A DNA stretch of 38,374 nt, from positions 1-38,374 of the forward strand of contig JBDTNQ010000030.1 in the NCBI GenBank assembly GCA_039933635.1. The letters are read 5' to 3'. The DNA is from JBDTNQ01 sp039933635 (GTDB lineage: Bacteria > Acidobacteriota > Vicinamibacteria > Vicinamibacterales > SCN-69-37). Positions 10,152 to 16,455 of this stretch are shown here, piece by piece. The first letter of the stretch is position 1; each line of letters starts with the position of its first letter. The position numbers and the translations under genes were made by a program. Under the pieces are notes generated by a model. The model searched no databases and was not told the origin of the DNA. It saw only the letters and a program-made list of their open reading frames with translations.

Positions 10152-10219
10152 TCTCGTCACCGAACGCCCGCAAGGCCGCGCGTGCGCGCGCGCCGGGAGC
10201 CAGTGTCGGCCGTGGTGCG

Positions 10220-11512
10220 CTACTTCGCGCCGTGACGACGCAGCGCCTCCTGCATGGTGGAACTGCCCTGGGCCATTTCCAGCAACGTGCGACCCGCGCC
10301 GTTCCCGGCCGCCGTGATGTCCACGCCGGCTGCCACGAGCCGGTCCGCGACGGCCGGGTAGTCAGCACCGGCGGCCCGCCTGTGCACGGATCCGAAGGCG
10401 GCCCATCCAAGCAGCGTGCTCTGATGCGTTGGATCCCTGGCGTCCAGCGCCACGCCACCGCGGGCAAGGAGGAGTTCAACCATCCGCACGTTGCCGACCC
10501 AGCAGGCTGCATGCAGTGCGGTGCCGCCATCGACCCCTGGTGCGGCCGGATCGAACCCGAGACGGAGCATCAGCTCGGCCACGTCGAACCGTTCGTGGAA
10601 GATGGCCTGTGCCAGGTGCGCGTGGTCCTGGCGTGACAGAGAGGGGAGAAGCGATGGATCCGCAGCCAGCAAGTCGTTCGATGCCTGGTCGTCCCCGGCA
10701 AGCACGGCATTGATGAAGCGGATCCGTTCCGGACTTCGAGCCACGAGCAGATCGCGCACCTCGCGATGATCGAACCGCGCCGCGACGTCATGCGGAGACA
10801 TCCCGAAACCGAGTGACCAGCAGTAGATGCTCAGTGGCGGAACGGCTGGGTAACCGGGTGCATTGACACGCGCCGCGATGCAAGCGGGGTCGTTGTCCAG
10901 CAGGCGCGTGGCGAGAGGGAGGTTTCCGAGGCGAGCCGCCATGAAGATGTCCGGCGTGGCACCGCGCTCGAGCAGATGCCGGCAGACGTCCGGTCGATCC
11001 ACCAGCGCGTATTGCGCGGGGGTCGACTTGTGATCGATACAGCGTGCGTCGATGTGGGCACCCCGGTCGAGCAGGAAGTCAGCAATCGCCACAGTCTTTG
11101 CTTCGTGGAGCGGCTGCTGGCCGTCTCCTCCACGCGCGTGTACGAGCGCATCGTCGGCGTCCACGAGCGTCTGCAGCGCGTCCATCCAACCGAGTCGCGC
11201 CGCCACGTTGGGCGTCAGGGTTGCACCGTGCGCCAGAAGAAATCGCGCCGTCTCCTCATTGGCGTTGTCGAGCACGGTGTAGGGACCGTTCTCCCAGTCA
11301 CTCTTCATGTTCACGTCGGCGCCAGCGGCGATCAGGAGCGCCAGCATCGCTTCGTTCTTCGCGGCGATGTGCGCGGCGCGCTGGCCGAAGGCGAACATCG
11401 GATCGTTGATCCGCGTCCGCACGTCACTCGATGAGAGGAAGTGTTGCGTCAGCGGAACGTCGCCGCCACGTACGGCGTCGCAGAACGCCTTGACGTCCCC
11501 TTCCGTCGTCAT
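10220..11512 (-). CDS. Ankyrin-repeat protein
   Basis: 430 residues from the ATG at 11512, which overlaps the stop of the SRPBCC gene as ATGA, implying translational coupling. Repeats of about 33 residues are recognisable through the protein, for example RAAHIAAKNEAMLALLIAAG near 44-64, TPAQYALVDRPDVCRHLLER near 155-175 and TALHAACWVGNVRMVELLLA near 330-350. The N-terminus MTTEGDVKAFCDAVRGGDVP is itself a capping repeat. There is no signal peptide or membrane segment, so it is cytosolic. Ankyrin repeats bind other proteins. Being third in an ArsR-SRPBCC operon suggests a role in the same response, but the partner is unknown. Confidence 0.85.
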   Translation of the reverse strand: MTTEGDVKAFCDAVRGGDVPLTQHFLSSSDVRTRINDPMFAFGQRAAHIAAKNEAMLALLIAAGADVNMKSDWENGPYTVLDNANEETARFLLAHGATLTPNVAARLGWMDALQTLVDADDALVHARGGDGQQPLHEAKTVAIADFLLDRGAHIDARCIDHKSTPAQYALVDRPDVCRHLLERGATPDIFMAARLGNLPLATRLLDNDPACIAARVNAPGYPAVPPLSIYCWSLGFGMSPHDVAARFDHREVRDLLVARSPERIRFINAVLAGDDQASNDLLAADPSLLPSLSRQDHAHLAQAIFHERFDVAELMLRLGFDPAAPGVDGGTALHAACWVGNVRMVELLLARGGVALDARDPTHQSTLLGWAAFGSVHRRAAGADYPAVADRLVAAGVDITAAGNGAGRTLLEMAQGSSTMQEALRRHGAK

Positions 11513-12033
11513 GGCTGGTGCCCCGTCCGGCGATCCTTCAGGACCGCAGCCAGCTTGCCGAGCTCGCCTTCCCAGCCCATCACGGCTCGGTTGGTCCACT
11601 CGTCGTTGTGCATCGCGTCGAGCGTCAGGACCATTCGCACGCCCTCACGAGTTTCGTGGAGCTCCACGACGGTTGCGACGTCATACGGGTCGACGCCCGG
11701 AATGAAATCGGCCAGGTTGAGGTACGCGAGCCGGCGGCGCGGGATGATCTCGGTGAACGTGATGCGGGCGTTGGTCGTCAGGGCCATTCCCGCCTTCTGC
11801 ATGAACGCGACCTGAGGCGGATCGATTGCGGTCATCGCGTACAACAGTACGCCGCCCGGACGGAGATCGAGTTTGGAGACCGTCACGCTGAACCCTCCCG
11901 GTCCCCACCAGGACTCGATCCCCTCCTTAGTCGTCCACAGGTCCCACACATCCTGGATGTCGGCCTGATAGATGCGCTCGAGCGTGATCTGCTTGCGCGG
12001 CGATGGCGTACCCGGCGTGCCCACGTTGTTCAT
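11509..12033 (-). CDS. SRPBCC / AHSA1-like ligand-binding protein
   Basis: 174 residues from the ATG at 12033, with an unusually strong GGAGGAAGG immediately upstream. The sequence follows the START-like AHSA1 (activator of Hsp90 homologue) family: ITLERIYQADIQDVWDLWTT near 20-40, GIESWWGPGGFSVTVSKLDL near 42-62, GGVLLYAM, and a late helix WTNRAVMGWEGELGKLAAVL. The fold makes a deep hydrophobic pocket. In many bacteria such a gene sits directly behind an ArsR regulator, as here, with an ATGA overlap at both ends of this gene. The ligand is unknown. Cytosolic. Confidence 0.88.
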   Translation of the reverse strand: MNNVGTPGTPSPRKQITLERIYQADIQDVWDLWTTKEGIESWWGPGGFSVTVSKLDLRPGGVLLYAMTAIDPPQVAFMQKAGMALTTNARITFTEIIPRRRLAYLNLADFIPGVDPYDVATVVELHETREGVRMVLTLDAMHNDEWTNRAVMGWEGELGKLAAVLKDRRTGHQP

Positions 12034-12374
12034 ACCTTCCTCCGCGTCGGGCGCTTGTGCCGACGCTGCTGCTGCCTGCGTTCCAGGGCCGCCGCGAATG
12101 CATCGAGCCGGCCTTCCCACACGGCCCGGTACCGGCTGACCCAGTCGTTCAATTCCCTGAATGGCTCGGGGCGGAGGGAGTACAGCCGCCTCGGACCATC
12201 GGGCCGGACGCGGACGACTCCGGCCTCTTCCAGGATGCGGAGGTGCCGCGACACCCCCGACTGATGGATCTCCATCCTGGCCACCAGGTCGTTGACCGCC
12301 TGCTCGCCGTCGAGCAGGGCCTCGACGATCTGAAAGCGATTCGGATCGGCCAGCGCTTGAATCATTGTCTGCAT
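12030..12374 (-). CDS. ArsR-family transcriptional repressor
   Basis: 114 residues from the ATG at 12374. A TTG further upstream is in frame but is part of the likely -35 element, so the downstream ATG is preferred. The winged helix is clear: MIQALADPNRFQIVEALLDG, then QAVNDLVARMEIHQSGVSRH (recognition helix) and LRILEEAGVVRVRPDGPRRL (wing). No arsenic- or metal-type cysteine pair is present, so it belongs to the metal-independent branch usually paired with SRPBCC genes. The C-terminus is very basic (RRQQQRRHKRPTRRKV). It probably represses its own three-gene operon through the CATATG inverted repeat overlapping its promoter. Confidence 0.9.
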   Translation of the reverse strand: MQTMIQALADPNRFQIVEALLDGEQAVNDLVARMEIHQSGVSRHLRILEEAGVVRVRPDGPRRLYSLRPEPFRELNDWVSRYRAVWEGRLDAFAAALERRQQQRRHKRPTRRKV

Positions 12375-12381
12375 GACAACG

Positions 12382-12413
12382 CATATGTATATCAATGCAT
12401 ATGATGGTGTCAA
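12382..12413 (-). promoter_or_regulatory. Promoter and putative operator of the arsR operon
   Basis: On the minus strand TTGACA (12413-12408) is followed after 16 bases by TATACA (12391-12386), a fair sigma-70 promoter that would start transcription a few bases before the ATG at 12374. Two CATATG hexamers (12382-12387 and 12398-12403), ten bases apart, make an AT-rich symmetric site that covers the -10 element and spacer. That is the position expected for self-repression by the ArsR protein. The promoter is read from sequence; the operator role is inferred. Confidence 0.6.
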
Positions 12414-12441
12414 GCATCCGCCGGCGCGCGGGCGCGCGCCG

Positions 12442-13698
12442 TCAGGTCTTTTTGACGATGACGATGGTCATGTCGTCGATTTGAGGGGCGCCGTCGGCGA
12501 AGGCGATGACGGCATCGTAGAGTCGTTGCGCCATGGTGGCGGCCGGCTCGGCACGATGCGCGCGCATGACGTCCTCGATTCGTGTGTTGCCGAAGAACTC
12601 GCCATCTCGGCGTGCATATTCGTAGAACCCGTCGGTCGGCACGATGAACATGTCCCCGGCGTCCAGGTGGATCGGTGTCGGGGGCTCGTAGGACATCTCG
12701 TCGAACAGGCCGAGCGGCGGACCCGAAATGGCGAGTTCCTCGAACGCATCGCTCGCGGCGCGATAGTGGAGCAACGGTCCGTGGCCGGCGCTGGCGAACG
12801 AGAGCGTCGCGGTCGGGACATCGAGAAACGCCAGACAGAGCGTGACGAACCGGCTGTCGGCCAGGTCGCGGGCCAGCAGCCTGTTGGTCGTGGTCAGGAT
12901 GTACGTCAGGTCAGACGATCCGGCCGTCAACGCGCGGATGATGGCGCGGCATTCAACGGAGACCAGGGCGGGACCAATGCCGTGCCCGGTCGCGTCGCCC
13001 GCGATGATCCCGAGGTGGCCGCTCGCCACGTCGATGAAGTCGTACACGTCGCCGCCGGTCTGGTCGGCGGGCAAATTCCAGCCGGCAATATCGAAGCCCT
13101 CGCACGTCGGCGCCGCGTCCGGCAGGATCCCCTGTTGAATCTCGCGGGCGATCTCGAGGTCGTGCACGAGCTTTCGCTTCTTCGCGTACTCCTCGAGCAG
13201 GAGCTGCCGCTGCAGCGCCACACCCGCGAGCGCCCCGAGCGTGCGGGCCAATTCCTCGTCGGTGGGGGTGAACGCGCCGCTGGCCTTGTTCAAGAGCTGC
13301 AGCACGCCCATCAGCGCGCCGTCGAGGCCGATCATCGGCAGCGTCAGGATCGAGCGGGTGCGGAAGCCGGTGGTCTTGTCGATCTCGCGGTTGAACCGGG
13401 GATCGGCGTACGCATCCGGCACGTTGACCACCGCCATGCGCTGGGCTGCTTCGCCGGCGATGCCGCGATCGGCGGGGAAGCGAATCTCCTGGCCGCCCGT
13501 GGCGAACTTGCTGACGAGTTGACCGGCCGTCCTGTCGAGAATGAAGACGCTGGCGCGCTCACAGCGCAGCACCTCGAGGGCGGCGCGCTCGATGCCGTCG
13601 AGCAGCGGCTGCAGCTCGATCGTCGCGCCCAGATGACGAGAGACCTCGAGGAGCCTCGACAAGTCTGCGATCGTCTGTTCGGGTGAAGGATCGGGCAC
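12442..13698 (-). CDS. GAF-domain SpoIIE/RsbU-type PP2C serine phosphatase
   Basis: 418 residues from a GTG at 13698. Residues 27-165 are a GAF sensor domain (ERASVFILDRTAGQLVSKFA, GIAGEAAQRM, MGVLQLLNKASGAFTPTDEE). A short helical linker with the motif AREIQQGILP (184-193) leads into a PP2C-type phosphatase at 200-417. The metal-binding motifs GGDVYD (215-220), GDATGHG (234-240), TDGFYE (355-360) and the final DDMT are intact, so it should be active. Such enzymes dephosphorylate STAS-domain anti-anti-sigma factors in partner-switching pathways. No STAS or kinase gene is in the window, so its partner is elsewhere. Divergent from the DUF2239 operon. Confidence 0.92.
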   Translation of the reverse strand: MPDPSPEQTIADLSRLLEVSRHLGATIELQPLLDGIERAALEVLRCERASVFILDRTAGQLVSKFATGGQEIRFPADRGIAGEAAQRMAVVNVPDAYADPRFNREIDKTTGFRTRSILTLPMIGLDGALMGVLQLLNKASGAFTPTDEELARTLGALAGVALQRQLLLEEYAKKRKLVHDLEIAREIQQGILPDAAPTCEGFDIAGWNLPADQTGGDVYDFIDVASGHLGIIAGDATGHGIGPALVSVECRAIIRALTAGSSDLTYILTTTNRLLARDLADSRFVTLCLAFLDVPTATLSFASAGHGPLLHYRAASDAFEELAISGPPLGLFDEMSYEPPTPIHLDAGDMFIVPTDGFYEYARRDGEFFGNTRIEDVMRAHRAEPAATMAQRLYDAVIAFADGAPQIDDMTIVIVKKT

Positions 13699-13758
13699 CG
13701 AGCCGCTAGGGTCGCACGAACGCGAATGACGGGCAAGGTTCGAACTCCGGCAGGCGCC

Positions 13759-13793
13759 TTGCGGCCATAATTATACCCAGGTATAATTATGGC
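13759..13793 (+). promoter_or_regulatory. Promoter inside a perfect 30-bp palindrome
   Basis: GCCATAATTATACC (13764-13777) and GGTATAATTATGGC (13780-13793) are exact inverted repeats with the two-base centre CA. The right arm contains a perfect -10 TATAAT (13782-13787), and TTGCGG (13759-13764) lies exactly 17 bases upstream as a -35. Transcription would begin within a few bases of the GTG at 13797, so the message would be nearly leaderless. The site is very AT-rich in GC-rich surroundings. A dimeric repressor binding here would block the -10 of the DUF2239/GIY-YIG operon. No matching regulator gene is adjacent. Confidence 0.75.
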
Positions 13794-13796
13794 TCC

Positions 13797-14399
13797 GTGG
13801 CCACCCACTCGAGGCACGCACTCGCTGAAACCGCCTGCACGGCATTCGACGGCCTTCGACGGATTGCCTCCGGGCCGCTCAACCGCGTGGCCGTGAAGGC
13901 GAAGGCCGCCTTCGACCGCGGCGGCATCGTGCTGATCTTCGACGATGAGACGGCCGAGGTCATTGATCTCGACTACAGCGGGACGGCGAAGGACGTCATG
14001 CGACGCCTGGAAGGCGAGGCCTCGGCGCCGGCGCCGCCGGTCACGCCTCGCGGCCGCGGCCGCCCGCGCCTGGGCGTGGTGTCACGCGAAGTGACGCTGC
14101 TGCCTCGACAGTGGACCTGGCTCAGTGGCCAGCCAGGCGGGGCCTCGGTGACGTTGAGGCGGCTGGTCGATGACGCCCGGCGCGCGAACGCCGGCAAGGA
14201 CCGCGTTCGGCGATCGCAGGAGGTGACCTATCGGTTCATGGCCGCGCTTGCCGGCGATCTGCCAGGCTTTGAGGAGGCGAACCGGGCGCTGTTCGCGGCG
14301 GATGTCGACGCATTTCAGGCGCATGTGGCGGCGTGGCCTCCAGACGTGATCGCGTTCGTGCGCAGACTTTCGGACGAGGTGTTCAGTGGCGGGAAGTGA
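13797..14399 (+). CDS. DUF2239 family protein
   Basis: 200 residues from a GTG at 13797. The family pattern is clear: an N-terminal TAFDGLRRIASGPLNRVAV segment, IVLIFDDETAEVIDLDYSGT near 43-62, a Gly/Arg/Pro hinge RGRGRPRLGVVSREVTLLPR near 85-104, WTWLSGQPGGASVTLRRLVD near 106-125, and a helical end with YRFMAALAGDLPGFEEANRA. The hinge plus the following segment suggests a nucleic-acid or repressor-like interaction, but the family has no established function. No signal peptide. It overlaps the GIY-YIG gene by 14 bases, so the two are one operon under the palindromic promoter. Confidence 0.85.
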   Translation: MATHSRHALAETACTAFDGLRRIASGPLNRVAVKAKAAFDRGGIVLIFDDETAEVIDLDYSGTAKDVMRRLEGEASAPAPPVTPRGRGRPRLGVVSREVTLLPRQWTWLSGQPGGASVTLRRLVDDARRANAGKDRVRRSQEVTYRFMAALAGDLPGFEEANRALFAADVDAFQAHVAAWPPDVIAFVRRLSDEVFSGGK

Positions 14400-14742
14400 G
14401 CGACAGTCCATCGATCGGAAAGCGGCCATTCGCGCCTATAAGGAGCGTTCGACGGCCCGCGGCGTGTTTGCCCTCCGCTGTCTGGCGTCCGGCCAGGCAT
14501 GGGTCGGTGCCTCAACGAACCTTCGCGCGGCCGAGAACGCCTTGCGCTTCACGCTCCGGCTCGGAACGCACCGGGAGGCCACGATGCAGCAGGCGTGGAA
14601 TGCGCACGGCGAGGCCGCGTTTCAGTACGACGTGCTCGAGACGCTCGATGACGACACGTCTCCTCTACTCGTTCGGGATCTCCTGAAGAAGAAGCGCGCG
14701 GACTGTGCCGCACGTGTGCGCGCCGTCGCGGTGCTGCTCTAG
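14386..14742 (+). CDS. GIY-YIG nuclease family protein (divergent)
   Basis: 118 residues from a GTG at 14386, with GAGGTG at 14376-14381 as ribosome-binding site. The central part RGVFALRCLASGQAWVGAST matches the GIY-YIG beta-strand core, with VFALR in place of GIY and WVG in place of YIG, followed by NLRAAENALRFTLRLGTHRE and MQQAWNAHGEAAFQYDVLET, typical of this short bacterial family. The first catalytic Tyr is replaced (Phe or Leu) and the second by Val, so nuclease activity is doubtful. It is a free-standing protein with no intron or homing context. It overlaps the DUF2239 gene and probably works with it. Confidence 0.8.
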   Translation: MAGSERQSIDRKAAIRAYKERSTARGVFALRCLASGQAWVGASTNLRAAENALRFTLRLGTHREATMQQAWNAHGEAAFQYDVLETLDDDTSPLLVRDLLKKKRADCAARVRAVAVLL

Positions 14743-14751
14743 TCGGACGCC

Positions 14752-14768
14752 GCAACGGTCTCCGTTGC
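14752..14768 (+). terminator. Small hairpin after the GIY-YIG gene
   Basis: GCAACGG and CCGTTGC form a perfect seven-base stem with a three-base loop, ten bases after the stop codon at 14742. No T run follows. It may mark the end of the DUF2239/GIY-YIG transcript; support is limited to its position and symmetry. Confidence 0.35.
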
Positions 14769-14875
14769 TCATCAGCGGCCGTCCGGGCTAACGTCGTCCT
14801 GCACGGTCACTGAATGGACCTGGATCAGTGCGCGCAGCCCCCTGTGGGAGTCATGCGCCTGGAGGAGGCACGCAG

Positions 14876-16369
14876 ATGCGAACGTCATGTCTATTCATCG
14901 TGCTCGCGACGGCCCTGGCCGCGGTGGGTGCCGCCTGCGCCCGTGTTCCCGCGCCGGGCGCGCGTCCGAACATCGTGTTCGTGCTCACGGACGACCAACG
15001 GTGGGATGCAATCTCTATTCACGGCGACGGCCCGCTCAAGACCCCCAACATCGATCGGCTGGGGCACGAAGGGGTCTACTTCCGGAACGCATTCGCCACG
15101 ACCGCGCTGTGTTCGCCGAGCCGCGCAACCATTCAAACAGGCCAGTACGCGCACGTCCACGGCGTGACCAACAACTTCACGGAATTTCCGGCCGGCACCG
15201 AGACGTGGCCGCTCGACCTGCAGAAAAACGGCTATGAAACGGCCTATGTCGGGAAGTACCACATGGGCGAGAACAACGACGAGAAGCGGCCGGGCTTCGA
15301 CTACTTCGCGACCCACCGCGGGCAAGGCCAGTACGTGGACACCGAGTGGCGCATCAATAACGGCGAGCGCCACGTCATTCCCGGGTACTACACCCACGTC
15401 GTCGAGAACCTTGCCGAGGAATGGATCCGCGGGCGGAAGGGTGACAAGCCTTGGGCCATCATGATCGGCCACAAGGCGCCGCACAGCTTCTACGTCGCGG
15501 AGGACAAGTACAAACAAATGTTCTCCGACGTCCACATCCCGTACCCGCCATCGGCGTTCATGCTCGACGACAAGGCCGACTGGTACACGCAGCGGCTGCC
15601 GACCTGGCACGGCATCTATGGCCCACTGTTCGAGTTCCGCAAGACTTTTCCGGATCGCTCTCCGGCCGGTGTGACGGCGTTCGAAGAGATGGTGCGCGCC
15701 TACTGGCGCACCATCCTGAGCGTGGACGACAGCGTCGGGCAGCTCTACGCGCTGCTGCAGCAGCGCGGCGAACTCGATCACACCGTCTTTATCTTCACGT
15801 CCGACCACGGGCTGCTGAATGGGGAGCACGGCATGGTCGACAAGCGCACGGCACACGAGCCGACGATTCGCGTGCCCCTGGTGGTGCGTTATCCGGGGCT
15901 TACCGCCCCCTCGCAGCCGCGTGTGGTCGATCAGATGGTCCTGACGACAGACTTTGCGCCATCAATTCTCGACATCGTGGGCTTGCCGGCCGGCTCGAAG
16001 ATGCAAGGCCGTTCGTGGAAGGCGCTGGCGCAAGGCCAGGCCGATCCCAATTGGCGCCAGAGCTACGTCTACATGTACAACTACGAGAAACAGTTTCCCT
16101 ACACGCCCAACGTGCGGGCGCTGCGGACGCAGGACTGGAAATACGTGCGGTATCCGAACGCACTCACGCCCCACAAGTCCGACCTCTACCATCTCACCGA
16201 TGATCCGGACGAGCTGATCAATCTGATCGACGACCCGCGCTATCGGTCGCGTGCGGGCCAGATGCACTCGGAGCTGGATCGCCAATTGATCGCGCTCGGC
16301 GCCTGGCCGGACGTGATGCCCATCGATGAGGGCATCGGACAGGAGCTGCCGGACGCGAAGATTCGTTAG
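14876..16369 (+). CDS. Exported type I sulfatase
   Basis: 497 residues from the ATG at 14876, with GGAGGAGG at 14861-14868. The N-terminus MRTSCLFIVLATALAAVGAA is a signal sequence, followed by Cys21, which may be a lipobox (VGAAC, not ideal) or simply near the cleavage site. The sulfatase signature CSPSR is at 79-83; C79 would be turned into formylglycine by an activating enzyme encoded elsewhere. Metal ligands D39-D40 (VLTDDQRWD) and SDHG near 300 are present. The protein resembles Pfam sulfatases acting on carbohydrate or steroid sulfates; the exact substrate cannot be told. It is followed by the multiheme cytochrome gene after 86 bases, with no obvious functional link. Confidence 0.92.
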   Translation: MRTSCLFIVLATALAAVGAACARVPAPGARPNIVFVLTDDQRWDAISIHGDGPLKTPNIDRLGHEGVYFRNAFATTALCSPSRATIQTGQYAHVHGVTNNFTEFPAGTETWPLDLQKNGYETAYVGKYHMGENNDEKRPGFDYFATHRGQGQYVDTEWRINNGERHVIPGYYTHVVENLAEEWIRGRKGDKPWAIMIGHKAPHSFYVAEDKYKQMFSDVHIPYPPSAFMLDDKADWYTQRLPTWHGIYGPLFEFRKTFPDRSPAGVTAFEEMVRAYWRTILSVDDSVGQLYALLQQRGELDHTVFIFTSDHGLLNGEHGMVDKRTAHEPTIRVPLVVRYPGLTAPSQPRVVDQMVLTTDFAPSILDIVGLPAGSKMQGRSWKALAQGQADPNWRQSYVYMYNYEKQFPYTPNVRALRTQDWKYVRYPNALTPHKSDLYHLTDDPDELINLIDDPRYRSRAGQMHSELDRQLIALGAWPDVMPIDEGIGQELPDAKIR

Positions 16370-16455
16370 GCCCGGCGTTCGGCGCTCGTGGCAGGTTCTG
16401 ACGGAGGGATGCGCCGTGCGCCGAGCCAGGCAAGGTACCGAAGGATGCTGACGCT

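Noticed and set aside
10152..10219. CG-repeat hairpin between convergent genes as a bidirectional terminator
   Set aside because: The alternating CGCGCG arms pair only with a two-base loop and no T run follows.
12373..13686. A 437-residue open frame opposite the SpoIIE-type phosphatase
   Set aside because: It mirrors the phosphatase codons, and the phosphatase motifs on the other strand are complete.
14386..14742. GIY-YIG gene as a homing endonuclease or mobile intron
   Set aside because: There is no intron or intein context, the gene overlaps an operon partner, and the key tyrosines are missing.
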